Position numbers and translations under genes: made by a program
Notes under the pieces: model-generated
Database searches by the model: none
Seen by the model: only the letters and a program-made list of their open reading frames with translations
Told to the model about the DNA's origin: nothing
Part shown: positions 17,138-25,255 of the stretch, piece by piece
How positions within the stretch are numbered: the first letter of the stretch is position 1
How the letters are laid out: each line of letters opens with the position of its first letter
From: CAAFZY01 sp964410325
GTDB taxonomy: Bacteria; Pseudomonadota; Alphaproteobacteria; RF32; CAG-239
Reading direction: 5' to 3'
Length of the DNA stretch: 27,816 nt
NCBI GenBank assembly: GCA_964410325.1
Contig: CAYPFN010000018.1
Location: 1-27,816, forward strand

Positions 17138-17937
17138 TTGAACAATATGTAAAAAATTTAACAAAACATCTAAACGGCCATGCCCCAGACACACTTTTAA
17201 TTTTAGGATCTGGGTTAGGCGTTTTGGCAGAAACTCTGCAGCAGCGAGCAGTTGTTGCGTATGAAGATATAGGTTTTCCGGTGACAAAAGTGTCCGGACA
17301 TAAAGGGGCGTTGTCTGTAGGCAAGCTTGGAAAACATGAAGTAGCCTGCATGCAGGGGCGTTTTCATCTGTATGAAGGCCATAATCCACAGCTGATTAAA
17401 GACATTATGTGTGCCTTTTTTGAAATCGGCGTTAAAAATCTGATAGTTACCAATGCGGCGGGTTCTCTTAGAAGCGAAATGTCGGCAGGAAGTTTAATGT
17501 TGATAACGGATCATATTAATTTAAGCGGGCGCAATCCTTTAGTTGGCGCGAATGATGAAAAATATGGCCCACGTTTTCCGGATATGGGCAATGCTTATGA
17601 TGAAAAAAAACGCGCGCTTTTTAAATCGATCGCGGCTCAATGCCATATTAAACTTTATGAAGGTGTATATTTAATGGTTTTAGGGCCGAATTTTGAAACG
17701 CCGGCAGAAATAAAAGCTTTCCAAGTTCTCGGCGCCGATGCTGTTGGGATGTCCACCGTTCCGGAAGTTTTGGCTGCAATTTATGCCGGGATGAAAATTT
17801 TAGGAGTGTCAGTTATCACCAATTTAGGTGCCGGTATGCAGGCAAATGCGCAAAGCCATGTCGAAACTTTGCGGCAAGCGGCTTCGGCTTCGGAAAATCT
17901 CAAAAAATTGATAGAATTATATTTGGAGGAAGAATAA
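17134..17937 (+). CDS. punA: Purine nucleoside phosphorylase (trimeric type)
   Basis: Cleaves inosine and guanosine (and deoxy forms) with phosphate to give base plus (deoxy)ribose 1-phosphate. The 267 residues fit the high-molecular-mass trimeric PNP family. Visible motifs are LILGSGLGVLAE with the phosphate-binding serine, MQGRFHLYEGH, NAAGSLRSEMSAGSLMLI, DHINLSGRNPLVG, and GPNFETPAEIKAF followed by DAVGMSTVPEVLAA. It overlaps cdd by 4 bp and deoA by 1 bp. Whether it prefers inosine, guanosine or xanthosine cannot be read from the sequence. Confidence 0.94.
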   Translation: MIEQYVKNLTKHLNGHAPDTLLILGSGLGVLAETLQQRAVVAYEDIGFPVTKVSGHKGALSVGKLGKHEVACMQGRFHLYEGHNPQLIKDIMCAFFEIGVKNLIVTNAAGSLRSEMSAGSLMLITDHINLSGRNPLVGANDEKYGPRFPDMGNAYDEKKRALFKSIAAQCHIKLYEGVYLMVLGPNFETPAEIKAFQVLGADAVGMSTVPEVLAAIYAGMKILGVSVITNLGAGMQANAQSHVETLRQAASASENLKKLIELYLEEE

Positions 17938-19241
17938 TGTTTCCGCAGGAAATTATCCGCCATAAGAGAGATAGAAAAAAACTCTCTTCGGAAGAAATTG
18001 AGTTTTTTATTCGTGGCGTAACCAACAGTAGCATTGCCGACAGCCAAACGGCGGCCTTAACGATGGCGATTTTTTTAAATGGTTTGGATAGGGAAGAAAC
18101 TGTAGCCTTAACCATGGCTATGCGTGATTCCGGCAATACGCTACAGTGGAATTTGCCAGGTCCGATAATTGATAAACATTCGACTGGTGGCGTCGGCGAT
18201 AAAGTCAGCTTAATGCTAGCGCCAATTTTGGCGGCTTGTGGCGGTTATGTGCCGATGATTGCCGGCCGTGGTTTGGGGCACACTGGTGGTACGCTGGATA
18301 AGCTGGATTCAATTCCCGGCTACAAAACTTCGGCGGACACCGAAACATTCAAGCGTACAGTTGCAGAAGTTGGTTGCGCCATTATCGGCCAGACCGGAAA
18401 TTTAGCGCCAGCGGATAAAAAAATTTATGCCATTCGCGATGTTTGCGGTACGGTTGAATCTATTCCGCTGATTACGGCATCAATCCTTTCTAAAAAATTG
18501 GCGGCAGGGCTTGAATATTTAGTAATGGACTTAAAATGCGGCAAAGGAGCATTTATGGAAGATGAAGAAAACGCCAAAAAATTAGCGGAATGCATCGTTG
18601 AAGTCGCAAATAATACCGGCACGAAAACCACGGCAGTGGTAACGGATATGAATGCTGTTTTGGGATTAACGGTAGGGAATGCCTTGGAAGTTTATGAGGC
18701 AGTAGAATATTTAAAAAACCGCAATGTAAATCCGCGTTTAGATGAAGTTACCAAAGTTTTATGCAGTGAGATTTTAACTTCCTGCGGTTTGTATAAAGAT
18801 ACATCAAGTGCGCATCAAGCTGTTGAGCGAGTACTTGCTTCCGGTGCGGCTTTGGAAAAATTTACGCAAATGGTTTATATGCTGGGAGGTCCGACCGATT
18901 TTGTCCGGCGTCCAGAATTTTATCTGCCTCATGCAAAAATTGCCCGTCCTGTATATGCTAAAGAAAGCGGGTATGTGGAAAGTATGTCAGTGCGCGATAT
19001 CGGCATGCTTTTAGTAGGTTTAAAAGGCGGTCGCGTTCATCCGGAGCAAAAGCTTGATTATGCTACTGGTTTTACGGCCTTTTGCCAGATTGGCGATTAT
19101 GTTGATGCGCAAACGCCGCTAGCAGTCGTTCATGCCCAAAATGAAGAAGACTTTAATCAGGCGGCAGATGCATTGAGACGCCTGATTAAAGTCGGTGAAA
19201 CAAGGGAGACAGCGCCGGTGATACGATGCAAAGTGGAATAA
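17937..19241 (+). CDS. deoA: Thymidine phosphorylase
   Basis: Converts thymidine and phosphate to thymine and deoxyribose 1-phosphate. The 434-residue length matches DeoA. The family signature is present: DKHSTGGVGDKVSLMLAP, then MIAGRGLGHTGGTLDKLDSI (residues about 79-125). The helical N-terminal domain and the C-terminal domain (LLVGLKGGRVHPEQKLDYATGF) are complete. The phosphate-site segment reads LVMDLKCGKGAFM where many homologues have VKVGSGAFM, a modest variation. The ATG overlaps the punA stop (TAATG). With cdd and punA it forms a compact nucleoside-breakdown operon; the aldolase gene deoC is not in the window. Confidence 0.94.
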   Translation: MFPQEIIRHKRDRKKLSSEEIEFFIRGVTNSSIADSQTAALTMAIFLNGLDREETVALTMAMRDSGNTLQWNLPGPIIDKHSTGGVGDKVSLMLAPILAACGGYVPMIAGRGLGHTGGTLDKLDSIPGYKTSADTETFKRTVAEVGCAIIGQTGNLAPADKKIYAIRDVCGTVESIPLITASILSKKLAAGLEYLVMDLKCGKGAFMEDEENAKKLAECIVEVANNTGTKTTAVVTDMNAVLGLTVGNALEVYEAVEYLKNRNVNPRLDEVTKVLCSEILTSCGLYKDTSSAHQAVERVLASGAALEKFTQMVYMLGGPTDFVRRPEFYLPHAKIARPVYAKESGYVESMSVRDIGMLLVGLKGGRVHPEQKLDYATGFTAFCQIGDYVDAQTPLAVVHAQNEEDFNQAADALRRLIKVGETRETAPVIRCKVE

Positions 19242-19342
19242 ACCTCTTATCTCTGCATGTTTGATTCAGCCAGCGGTTTTTTGCCAAACCGTAACTGCCT
19301 CCGCTTGCTTCGGTGTTTATGGAAAACATTTTGCATAAATGT

Positions 19343-19369
19343 TTGGCTCAATTATGATTAGCGTATGAT
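19343..19369 (+). repeat. Left 27-bp inverted repeat of the island
   Basis: Begins TTGGCTCAATTATG and ends GCGTATGAT; matches 23380-23406 exactly on the opposite strand. The match stops abruptly at both ends. It lies 101 bp after the deoA stop. Confidence 0.9.
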
Positions 19370-19510
19370 AACATAAATCCTTTCATATTATTAAAGCAGA
19401 ATTGAGATATAAATTTTTATCAAATAATTTGGCAAGGATTTTTGATGATTGGCTCAGTTAAACATTTTTGTTGAAATAATCTCTCAATAAATCATAATTT
19501 AAAATGATCG

Positions 19511-21106
19511 TTATTTTTTTACTTTTTGACCATGTAATAAATCTACGATTTTTTGAACTTCTGATATTTTACCAATAAAGGTATGTATATCAAATGGTAA
19601 GATATCAATATCATAACGAAACTTAGAGAATTCTATCATATATTTTGTATCTTCATGAATTTTAGGAGCAACAAAAATTGTAAAAACTATTTTTTTAGGA
19701 TATTTTTTTATTGCTTCATTTAAATGTCTTGTAATTGCAGGAATCTCATTAGTTGATTGACTTCTTGAACTCATTAGAGTAACTTCAATCAGCGGATTAC
19801 TATCTGCATCAAAACATTCAATATCAGCCATTCCACCTAATGCTGTGAATGTAGGTAGCCCTTCGTCATCTACTCGATAATTAGGATGTACGATAATATC
19901 ATCAAAATTTTGTTTTATTGCAATACTAACTAAAAACTCCAATCTTGTAGGTTTATCAATCAGTCGCAATATAGAATTTTTACTTTCTCTATTATTATTT
20001 ATTATTTTTAATTCGCTAAAAATATTTTCTTTGGAATAATTTTCTACCCAATAATTCAGCATTTTATCTCTTGCATCATTAATCTGTGCAATATCTACTG
20101 AAGGATTTATAGATACAATATTACTATCAATTTCACCCATGTATTGAAAATATTTATCTTTACTAGTAAATGATTTTGTCTCTCCAGTATAATGTTCCAA
20201 AATGTACTTTATTTTTGTTTGTTCAAACGAGTTGAAGTCCAAAAAACGCCCTTGTCCTCTTAACGAAATAATTCCTGTAATACGCATTTTTCTAATAAAA
20301 TCATCAACAGCTTCTCCTGTAATTTGAGATATTTTAAAACGTGTTTTTTTTGAACTATCTGCTTGTAACAATTCCAAACAACAATCATATATAATTTCAT
20401 CAGTATAACTAAATCCATATTTTTGTCTTAAAAATTTAATTTTTTTATATACTTCCAAAGCATCATTATTTGGCCAACAAATTATTAAAGATACCTCTCC
20501 TATAGTAATACCTGCTCCATTTTCTTTATCATCATTTTTTAATAAAGAAATTACCTGCATAAGTAACAATAGAGGAATATTTTTATTTAAATTTTTTCTA
20601 TATGGGTTATTGGTTTGGTATTTTGTTAGTGCATTCAAAAAAACATCTTTTATTTTTTCTTCATTTATGGGAATCTCATTATATGCATCTATTAACATAT
20701 GTCCGGTTGTAGAAAATTTTATAGGTTGCCCAATTTCATACTGAATAAAGCCAAATTCCATAGGTAACTTATACCATGTATTGAACCGCGAAGGCCAGCC
20801 TTTTTCAAAGCTTGCTTCTTTGTGCTTTTGAGGACTATTTCTAATAATATCTTCTATTTGTTCATCAAAAAAAACTTTATCTTCTCCATTTAGTATCTCT
20901 TTATATGTAGTGTGAGATTTTTCATACATAGTCGTATAAAGTTTACTTGCAATGAGATTAGACACAACTTTATTTATTACATCGTTATTTAATATTTTTC
21001 CTTCGAAAGGTAAAAGACAATTTAAAAATCCCATAATTCTTAATGGATTTCTCATCGTTGTGGAAAACGACAATGGTTTATATTCTGCCTGACGCTCTTT
21101 TGCCAT
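19511..21106 (-). CDS. AlwI-like type II restriction endonuclease
   Basis: A 531-residue protein whose N-terminus (LSFSTTMRNPLRIMGFLNCL, then LPFEGK) matches the AlwI family of restriction enzymes as I know it; AlwI itself recognises GGATC and cuts beside it. The C-terminal third has a PD-(D/E)xK-like core: D428 in GGMADIECFD and E441 in LIEVTLMSSRSQ, with Thr where the lysine is often found, followed by a helix (NEIPAITRHLNEAI). The middle region includes a helix-turn-helix-like DNA-reading part (ISQITGEAVDDFIRKMRITG). It lies 10 bp after a methyltransferase gene in the same direction, with GGAAG before its ATG. The exact site recognised is not known; an asymmetric site is implied by the two partner methyltransferases. 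Confidence 0.8.
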   Translation of the reverse strand: MAKERQAEYKPLSFSTTMRNPLRIMGFLNCLLPFEGKILNNDVINKVVSNLIASKLYTTMYEKSHTTYKEILNGEDKVFFDEQIEDIIRNSPQKHKEASFEKGWPSRFNTWYKLPMEFGFIQYEIGQPIKFSTTGHMLIDAYNEIPINEEKIKDVFLNALTKYQTNNPYRKNLNKNIPLLLLMQVISLLKNDDKENGAGITIGEVSLIICWPNNDALEVYKKIKFLRQKYGFSYTDEIIYDCCLELLQADSSKKTRFKISQITGEAVDDFIRKMRITGIISLRGQGRFLDFNSFEQTKIKYILEHYTGETKSFTSKDKYFQYMGEIDSNIVSINPSVDIAQINDARDKMLNYWVENYSKENIFSELKIINNNRESKNSILRLIDKPTRLEFLVSIAIKQNFDDIIVHPNYRVDDEGLPTFTALGGMADIECFDADSNPLIEVTLMSSRSQSTNEIPAITRHLNEAIKKYPKKIVFTIFVAPKIHEDTKYMIEFSKFRYDIDILPFDIHTFIGKISEVQKIVDLLHGQKVKK

Positions 21107-21116
21107 ATTTTCTTCC

Positions 21117-22025
21117 TTAATAGTTCTTTACCAAAACTTCATATGATTTTTTTTCTGAATTATCATGATAACTAATGTAATTACTTTTTATGTGTATTAC
21201 GTTATATTTCTGAGACCATTTATTAAATATTCCATTATACCTTTTTTTATGCCATAATATATTAGATATAGCAAAACGAATACCTTGAGAATTTAATCTA
21301 TCTAAACAATTAATTAATCTTATTTCATTATCTTTGTTCCATATTTTATTATATTCGCTAAATGTAATTAAATATGGAGGATCTAGATAAATAAAATCTT
21401 GAGGGGTTGGCTTAATTTTTGTAATAAAATCTTGAAAATCCATATTGTATAATTTTATATCTTTATTCGACACAAAAGAGAAATACGAATTTAATGCATC
21501 TTCTACATTTTTATTAAAATCAACATTACCAACAGGTAAATTAAAAATACCTTTTGCATTAAAACGTAGCATTCTATTAAAACCATAAATTAACAATAGA
21601 TACAATAGCAACATATTATCTTGGTTTTTATTAAATTCATTTCTCATTCTTAGATATGAATCTTTATTATACTTTGCAAAATACGTTTTTACAAACTGCT
21701 TGCGGTATTCATTTGGAACATCTTTTCCGACAAAAGTGGCCGATAACCCATAATCTTCGATTGTTTTTTTTATTTCATTCCAAAATTGAATTTGTTTCTC
21801 ACTTGATGAAATCAAAAAATTATGCAGTTTTACCATATATGGATTTATATCATTTAAAAGATAATGATTTGCAAATGTATTTAAAAATACACTACCACCG
21901 CCACAAAATGGTTCTATAAATCTATCAATGTTCTTAGGAAAATTTTCTTTTAATTGTGGAAGCAGTTTAAATTTATCTCCCACATAAAAAAATGGTGAAC
22001 GTCTATTTAAAGATTTTGTTACCAT
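21117..22025 (-). CDS. DNA adenine-N6 methyltransferase, D12 (Dam-like) class
   Basis: A 302-residue methyltransferase that would protect one strand of the island's restriction site. Motif order is that of the alpha (Dam/DpnM) group: motif X RSPFFYVGDKFKLL near residues 9-22, motif I FIEPFCGGGSVFLN, and catalytic motif IV DPPY at 215-218. The ATG at 22025 is preceded by AAAGG at a suitable distance; an upstream in-frame TTG (22043) lies within the SD region and is less likely. The start overlaps the end of the other methyltransferase gene by 23 bp. Full length with no obvious damage. Confidence 0.9.
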   Translation of the reverse strand: MVTKSLNRRSPFFYVGDKFKLLPQLKENFPKNIDRFIEPFCGGGSVFLNTFANHYLLNDINPYMVKLHNFLISSSEKQIQFWNEIKKTIEDYGLSATFVGKDVPNEYRKQFVKTYFAKYNKDSYLRMRNEFNKNQDNMLLLYLLLIYGFNRMLRFNAKGIFNLPVGNVDFNKNVEDALNSYFSFVSNKDIKLYNMDFQDFITKIKPTPQDFIYLDPPYLITFSEYNKIWNKDNEIRLINCLDRLNSQGIRFAISNILWHKKRYNGIFNKWSQKYNVIHIKSNYISYHDNSEKKSYEVLVKNY

Positions 22026-23031
22026 TTTGCTTAACCTTTGCAATAAAAATTAACTCTTTATGATTTTCCAAATTTGTTTTTCCTGCATCAAAAAATTTAT
22101 AAGGCTTTTCAAAAATTTTAATACTTCCTCTTGTTTCAAGCACAGCCTGTATATTCTCTAATGTTATTTTATTTTTAGAAGAAGAACTTTTTGAATTATA
22201 AGTATTATTATAAGATACTACTATATACTTACAATCTAAAGAGGATATTAAATCTTCAAAAACCTTTGTAGCTGAATTTCTACAATAATCACTCATATTT
22301 TCAGCTTCCGGTTTACATGCCGTTCCATACAGCTTTGGTTTTTTCCACTGAGTTAAATTTTCTAACACATGATAAAATCTACTATATTGGCGAGAATTGT
22401 ATGGTGGATCAATGTAAACGATATCCGTTTTTATTTCTTTTGCTAAAAAATTAGCGTCCTTTCTTGATATAATTATCTGTTTGTCTGTACAATTAATTGG
22501 CTCTATCAAATCAAAGATAAAAGAATTTCTTATTTTTTTCCCTTTTATATAGGCATCATAATGGCCAACTGTATTAGCTATTCTATCTACAGAATAAAGC
22601 AAAGATGACAGCATTATATTTTTCTCTTTATTATTGAGAACATTCAAATTTTCTATAGCTTTTCGTATATAACCTATTTTTAACGCATCCTCATTAGAAA
22701 AAAATTTTTCGCCAAAATTTTCTGAAACATAATTAGGCTCTAAACTTTTAGATGAAATTTCATTAAATTTATCCTTAATAGCATCTAATTTAGAAATATC
22801 ATATTTCTCATTTCCAAAGAAAGCTCTATAAATTACTTCATTTGAATACAAAAAATCATTTATATATAAAGTCTTCATGTATGGAAGCATTTGTGAAGAA
22901 ACAACTGCCGTACCAGCAAAAAGATCACAGAAAGAATCTCCTTCGCAATTATTATTAATTAACTCACAAATCCAGTCTGAAAGTTTATACTTACTACCTG
23001 TATATCTTCGATTCCACAAATTAAAAGACAT
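22003..23031 (-). CDS. Second DNA adenine-N6 methyltransferase, D12-like class
   Basis: A 342-residue methyltransferase with motif X NRRYTGSKYKL at about 7-17, motif I FCDLFAGTAVVSSQ and catalytic DPPYNSRQY starting at residue 208. It differs clearly from the adjacent Dam-like enzyme, so the pair is not a recent duplication. Two adenine methyltransferases beside one endonuclease is the usual arrangement for a non-palindromic site, each enzyme modifying one strand. The ATG at 23031 gives the family-like start MSFNLWNRRY but has no clear ribosome-binding site; an in-frame TTG at 23067 is an alternative. First gene of the three-gene operon. Confidence 0.88.
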   Translation of the reverse strand: MSFNLWNRRYTGSKYKLSDWICELINNNCEGDSFCDLFAGTAVVSSQMLPYMKTLYINDFLYSNEVIYRAFFGNEKYDISKLDAIKDKFNEISSKSLEPNYVSENFGEKFFSNEDALKIGYIRKAIENLNVLNNKEKNIMLSSLLYSVDRIANTVGHYDAYIKGKKIRNSFIFDLIEPINCTDKQIIISRKDANFLAKEIKTDIVYIDPPYNSRQYSRFYHVLENLTQWKKPKLYGTACKPEAENMSDYCRNSATKVFEDLISSLDCKYIVVSYNNTYNSKSSSSKNKITLENIQAVLETRGSIKIFEKPYKFFDAGKTNLENHKELIFIAKVKQNGNKIFK

Positions 23032-23077
23032 GTTACATACAACTTTTTCTAAAATATCCTTTATCAAAATTATTTAT

Positions 23078-23107
23078 ATCTTATCATCTTTATAATTTGA
23101 AAATCAA
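23078..23107 (-). promoter_or_regulatory. Possible promoter of the restriction-modification operon
   Basis: On the minus strand TTGATT (23102-23107) and TAAGAT (23078-23083) are 18 bp apart, 47 bp before the first methyltransferase ATG. The surroundings are so AT-rich that chance matches are common. Confidence 0.28.
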
Positions 23108-23112
23108 TATTA

Positions 23113-23370
23113 TTATCCCATAATTAACTCATTAAACAGGAAATTAACATCATTTTTCTTTTGATTTACAAATTTATACCAGGCAAGATATTTATATAAA
23201 TATTTTGATGAAATACCCTTAAATTTCCTTAAAAATTCTTTCAATAAGAAATGATAATTATTGGCATTATTGATATGATAAATTCCTTGCTTATGTACTC
23301 TGACTAATTTAATTAACTCAAAATTATTTTCATTGGCAAATTTATCATAAGCCGAGTATAAAAATGATTG
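23113..23370 (-). pseudogene. C-terminal remnant of an IS1595-family (ISXO2-like) transposase
   Basis: Minus-strand frame ending at a TAA (23113-23115) and open only back to a TGA at 23371-23373, with no start codon. It reads YSAYDKFANENNFEL, then HKQGIYHINNANNYH, LKEFLRKFKGISSKYLYKYL and AWYKFVNQKK. The HINN.N.YH...K..L..F.G.S.KYL..YL.W..F pattern is the C-terminal end of the IS1595/ISXO2-like transposase domain as I know it. Only about 85 residues of an expected few hundred remain; the 5' part is gone, the break lying about 10 bp from the right inverted repeat. It reads in the same direction as the restriction-modification genes that follow it, as expected of a transposase followed by cargo. 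Confidence 0.75.
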
Positions 23371-23379
23371 TCAAGAAAA

Positions 23380-23406
23380 ATCATACGCTAATCATAATTG
23401 AGCCAA
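23380..23406 (-). repeat. Right 27-bp inverted repeat of the island
   Basis: Exact reverse complement of 19343-19369. Its inner end is about 10 bp from the truncated transposase frame. Confidence 0.9.
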
Positions 23407-23607
23407 TGTTTTAAGAGGATGTTTGATTCTTAACATCTAAGTATTTAACGGACGATGGTTGCCCTGCTGTCCAGGAGACGTATTGTTTATTGTTGGTAAT
23501 GGTTAAGACTAATAGCCATGATGTTACTAGCATCATCCGCCGGATCGCATTTTATCTGACGGTTTCGTTTATCGTAGGTTATTTTAAAACAGTTGTTGCT
23601 TTTTAGC

Positions 23608-24543
23608 TTATTCTGCTGATGTTTCCGCTGATGTTTCCGCTGGCGATTCTGTTTCTTCTGTTTTTACCGTAGAGTCTTTTTTCTTTGACACAATCGGAAA
23701 GATCTGCACTCCTTCATAAGTTTCAACCTTGGCTTTAGGAGCTTTTGTGGCTTTGGTTTTGGCTGGTGCCGGTGCAGATGTTTGTTGTACTGGCGTATTC
23801 GGCATAACATTTGCTTTAATAGGTTTATTTTCCTCCGCAGATGTTAAAACCGGTGCCAGCGGATAAGCGTCTTTAGGTAAGCGCATCAGCATATAGCCAG
23901 AATCGCCACCGTAAGCCGGACCGGATAGGCCGATAGAATAATATCCGCCGATATAGCCATAATCCAAATCAATATAGTCAATGGCAAATAACGTTTTAAT
24001 CGTTGTGTTACCAATAGTTGTCATTTTGCAGTTGTAACCGGCATCTTCCATAACGATATTGCTTGCGTTTTTAACATAAACCAGGGTTTGAGCTGGTTTA
24101 CAAACTGGCGTCTGGCCATTGTACGTTACATTGTAATTTAAAACCAGATTAAGCGACTTATTGCCCAAGGCGGCGGAAACATCGGTAATTTTAACATCGT
24201 CAATATACATATTAGCTGGTGTCACGCCGACGGTAATCGGAATAGTAATATAGTTTTCTGTGCAAACATGGCTGGCGGAGTCCGCAGCACAAAGCAAAGC
24301 CTTGCTTTGGGTATTATTATCCAGCAAATGCAGAAGAGAATTATAAATATATTCCTTTGACATTGATAGTTTTGCTGGTGCGCATTGTTTGGAACGGCAA
24401 ACCACAACCGAGCGAGGCATACTGATTTGTGGCTGCCAGATTTCCGCCCGCTGACTACCAGTGGAGATCGAATTGTTGCTACATGAAACAATAGCGGCTA
24501 GTGCGCCGAAAGCAAATAGACTTAAACTGAATTTTTTCAACAC
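23608..24543 (-). CDS. Unrecognised lipoprotein
   Basis: A 311-residue protein with a lipoprotein signal: KK, a hydrophobic stretch (FSLSLFAFGALAAIV) and lipobox IVSC, putting the lipidated cysteine at about residue 21. The GTG at 24541-24543 is chosen because AGGA lies 7 nt upstream. The mature domain (to about residue 235) has several cysteines (CRSKQCAP, LLCAADSASHVC, PVCKPAQ, YNCKM) and a Gly/Tyr-rich segment (LDYGYIGGYYSIG). It has some resemblance to proteins with beta-rich outer-membrane or type IV secretion-linked folds, but I cannot name a family. The last 80 residues are low-complexity Pro/Ala/Lys then Glu/Thr/Ser with an imperfect ETSAETSAE repeat. Expected location: envelope, lipid-anchored. 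Confidence 0.82.
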   Translation of the reverse strand: MLKKFSLSLFAFGALAAIVSCSNNSISTGSQRAEIWQPQISMPRSVVVCRSKQCAPAKLSMSKEYIYNSLLHLLDNNTQSKALLCAADSASHVCTENYITIPITVGVTPANMYIDDVKITDVSAALGNKSLNLVLNYNVTYNGQTPVCKPAQTLVYVKNASNIVMEDAGYNCKMTTIGNTTIKTLFAIDYIDLDYGYIGGYYSIGLSGPAYGGDSGYMLMRLPKDAYPLAPVLTSAEENKPIKANVMPNTPVQQTSAPAPAKTKATKAPKAKVETYEGVQIFPIVSKKKDSTVKTEETESPAETSAETSAE

Positions 24544-24619
24544 GGTTAAATCCTCAATATTAATCCCATAATAAAAACTTAACGCAATAATATGAAAGAA
24601 TCGTAAACAAAAATTTGCA

Positions 24620-24647
24620 TTGCGTAAATTTTACAAATGCTTATAAT
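24620..24647 (+). promoter_or_regulatory. Putative promoter of the thermonuclease-like gene
   Basis: TTGCGT (24620-24625), 16 bp, then an exact TATAAT (24642-24647), 17 bp before the ATG at 24665. The leader would be very short, which fits the absence of a clear ribosome-binding site. Confidence 0.4.
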
Positions 24648-24664
24648 ATAACTGGAATTCACAA

Positions 24665-25150
24665 ATGAAAATAAAATTTTTAACATATACGGTGGCTTTT
24701 TTGCTTGTCGGAAAAGTTTATGCTGGAGAAAATATTAAGGTTGTGGACGGCGACAGCCTGGAAATAAACGGCCACTCCGTCCGCTTAATCGGTATAGATG
24801 CGCCGGAATACATGCAGTTGTGCCAAAATGCCGATAATCAGGAATATGAGTGTGGACAAAAAGCCACGGCATATTTGCAAAAAATGATTTCGGACGGATT
24901 GGCTCGTGGCGAAGAAGTTAATTGCGAAACGAAAGGCATAGACCGTTACAAACGCGATTTAAGCATATGTCGCTGTGGCGCTGTCAATCTTAATGAAGAA
25001 ATGGTCAAAGCCGGTTGGGCAGTAGCCTATCGGCATGAAATGTTTACTGTGGCTGAAAAGGAAGCCAAAAAGTCGAAAATAGGGATTTGGCAGGGCCGTT
25101 TTATGCGTCCGGAGCTGTATCGCGTTTTGCGAAGATATTCTAAAATGTGA
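24665..25150 (+). CDS. Secreted thermonuclease-like (SNase-family) nuclease
   Basis: A 161-residue protein with a signal peptide (MKIKFLTYTVAFLLVGKVYA, cut near residue 20) and one staphylococcal-nuclease domain. Family residues are present: the VVDGDSL calcium/phosphate loop, VRLIGIDAPE with the catalytic-site Arg, Asp and Glu, and DRYKRDLSICRC with the second arginine. LNEEMVKAGWAVAYR and AKKSKIGIWQGRF complete the fold. Such enzymes cleave DNA and RNA with Ca2+, outside the cytoplasm. Several cysteines (CQN, ECG, NCET, CRC) suggest disulfides. It is divergent from the lipoprotein gene. Confidence 0.9.
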   Translation: MKIKFLTYTVAFLLVGKVYAGENIKVVDGDSLEINGHSVRLIGIDAPEYMQLCQNADNQEYECGQKATAYLQKMISDGLARGEEVNCETKGIDRYKRDLSICRCGAVNLNEEMVKAGWAVAYRHEMFTVAEKEAKKSKIGIWQGRFMRPELYRVLRRYSKM

Positions 25151-25180
25151 ATTTTTATTTAAAAATAACCGAAATTCTTG

Positions 25181-25208
25181 TTGACAGCTTTAAAAAGTTA
25201 TGTATATT
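25181..25208 (+). promoter_or_regulatory. Putative rplU-rpmA promoter
   Basis: Exact TTGACA (25181-25186), 16-bp spacer and TATATT (25203-25208), 47 bp upstream of the rplU ATG. A strong promoter is expected for ribosomal protein genes. AGGTGG just before the ATG is the likely ribosome-binding site. Confidence 0.6.
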
Positions 25209-25255
25209 GCAAGTCAATGTTTTATGTTTAAATCAAAAACTTTAGGTGGATAAAA

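Larger units (their letters stand above)
19343..23406. mobile_element. Restriction-modification island bounded by 27-bp inverted repeats
   Basis: A 4064-bp block begins and ends with the same 27 bases in opposite orientation, without a mismatch. Inside are three restriction-modification genes and the C-terminal remnant of an IS1595-type transposase, all on the minus strand. The interior is visibly more AT-rich than the flanking core genes, which argues for transfer. The three bases outside each repeat are TGT, a possible but very short target duplication; an 8-bp duplication, which IS1595 elements usually leave, is absent. The simplest reading is a derivative of an IS1595-like transposon that carried these genes as cargo and lost most of its transposase. 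It could instead be an island moved in by recombination between repeats. Confidence 0.7.

Noticed and set aside
19449..19457. A third partial copy of the island end (TTGGCTCA) inside the left margin.
   Set aside because: The match is only 8 bases before diverging, which is expected by chance in this AT-rich stretch.
19257..23429. Direct repeat ATGTTTGATTC at 19257-19267 and 23419-23429, outside both island ends, as a target duplication.
   Set aside because: The copies lie at unequal distances (about 75 and 12 bp) from the inverted repeats, so they do not flank a single insertion; 11 bp may be coincidence.
23407..23607. Possible small RNA or CRISPR-like repeats between the island and the lipoprotein gene.
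   Set aside because: Only short imperfect palindromes (for example ATCCGCCGGAT) are visible, without regular spacing or a terminator.
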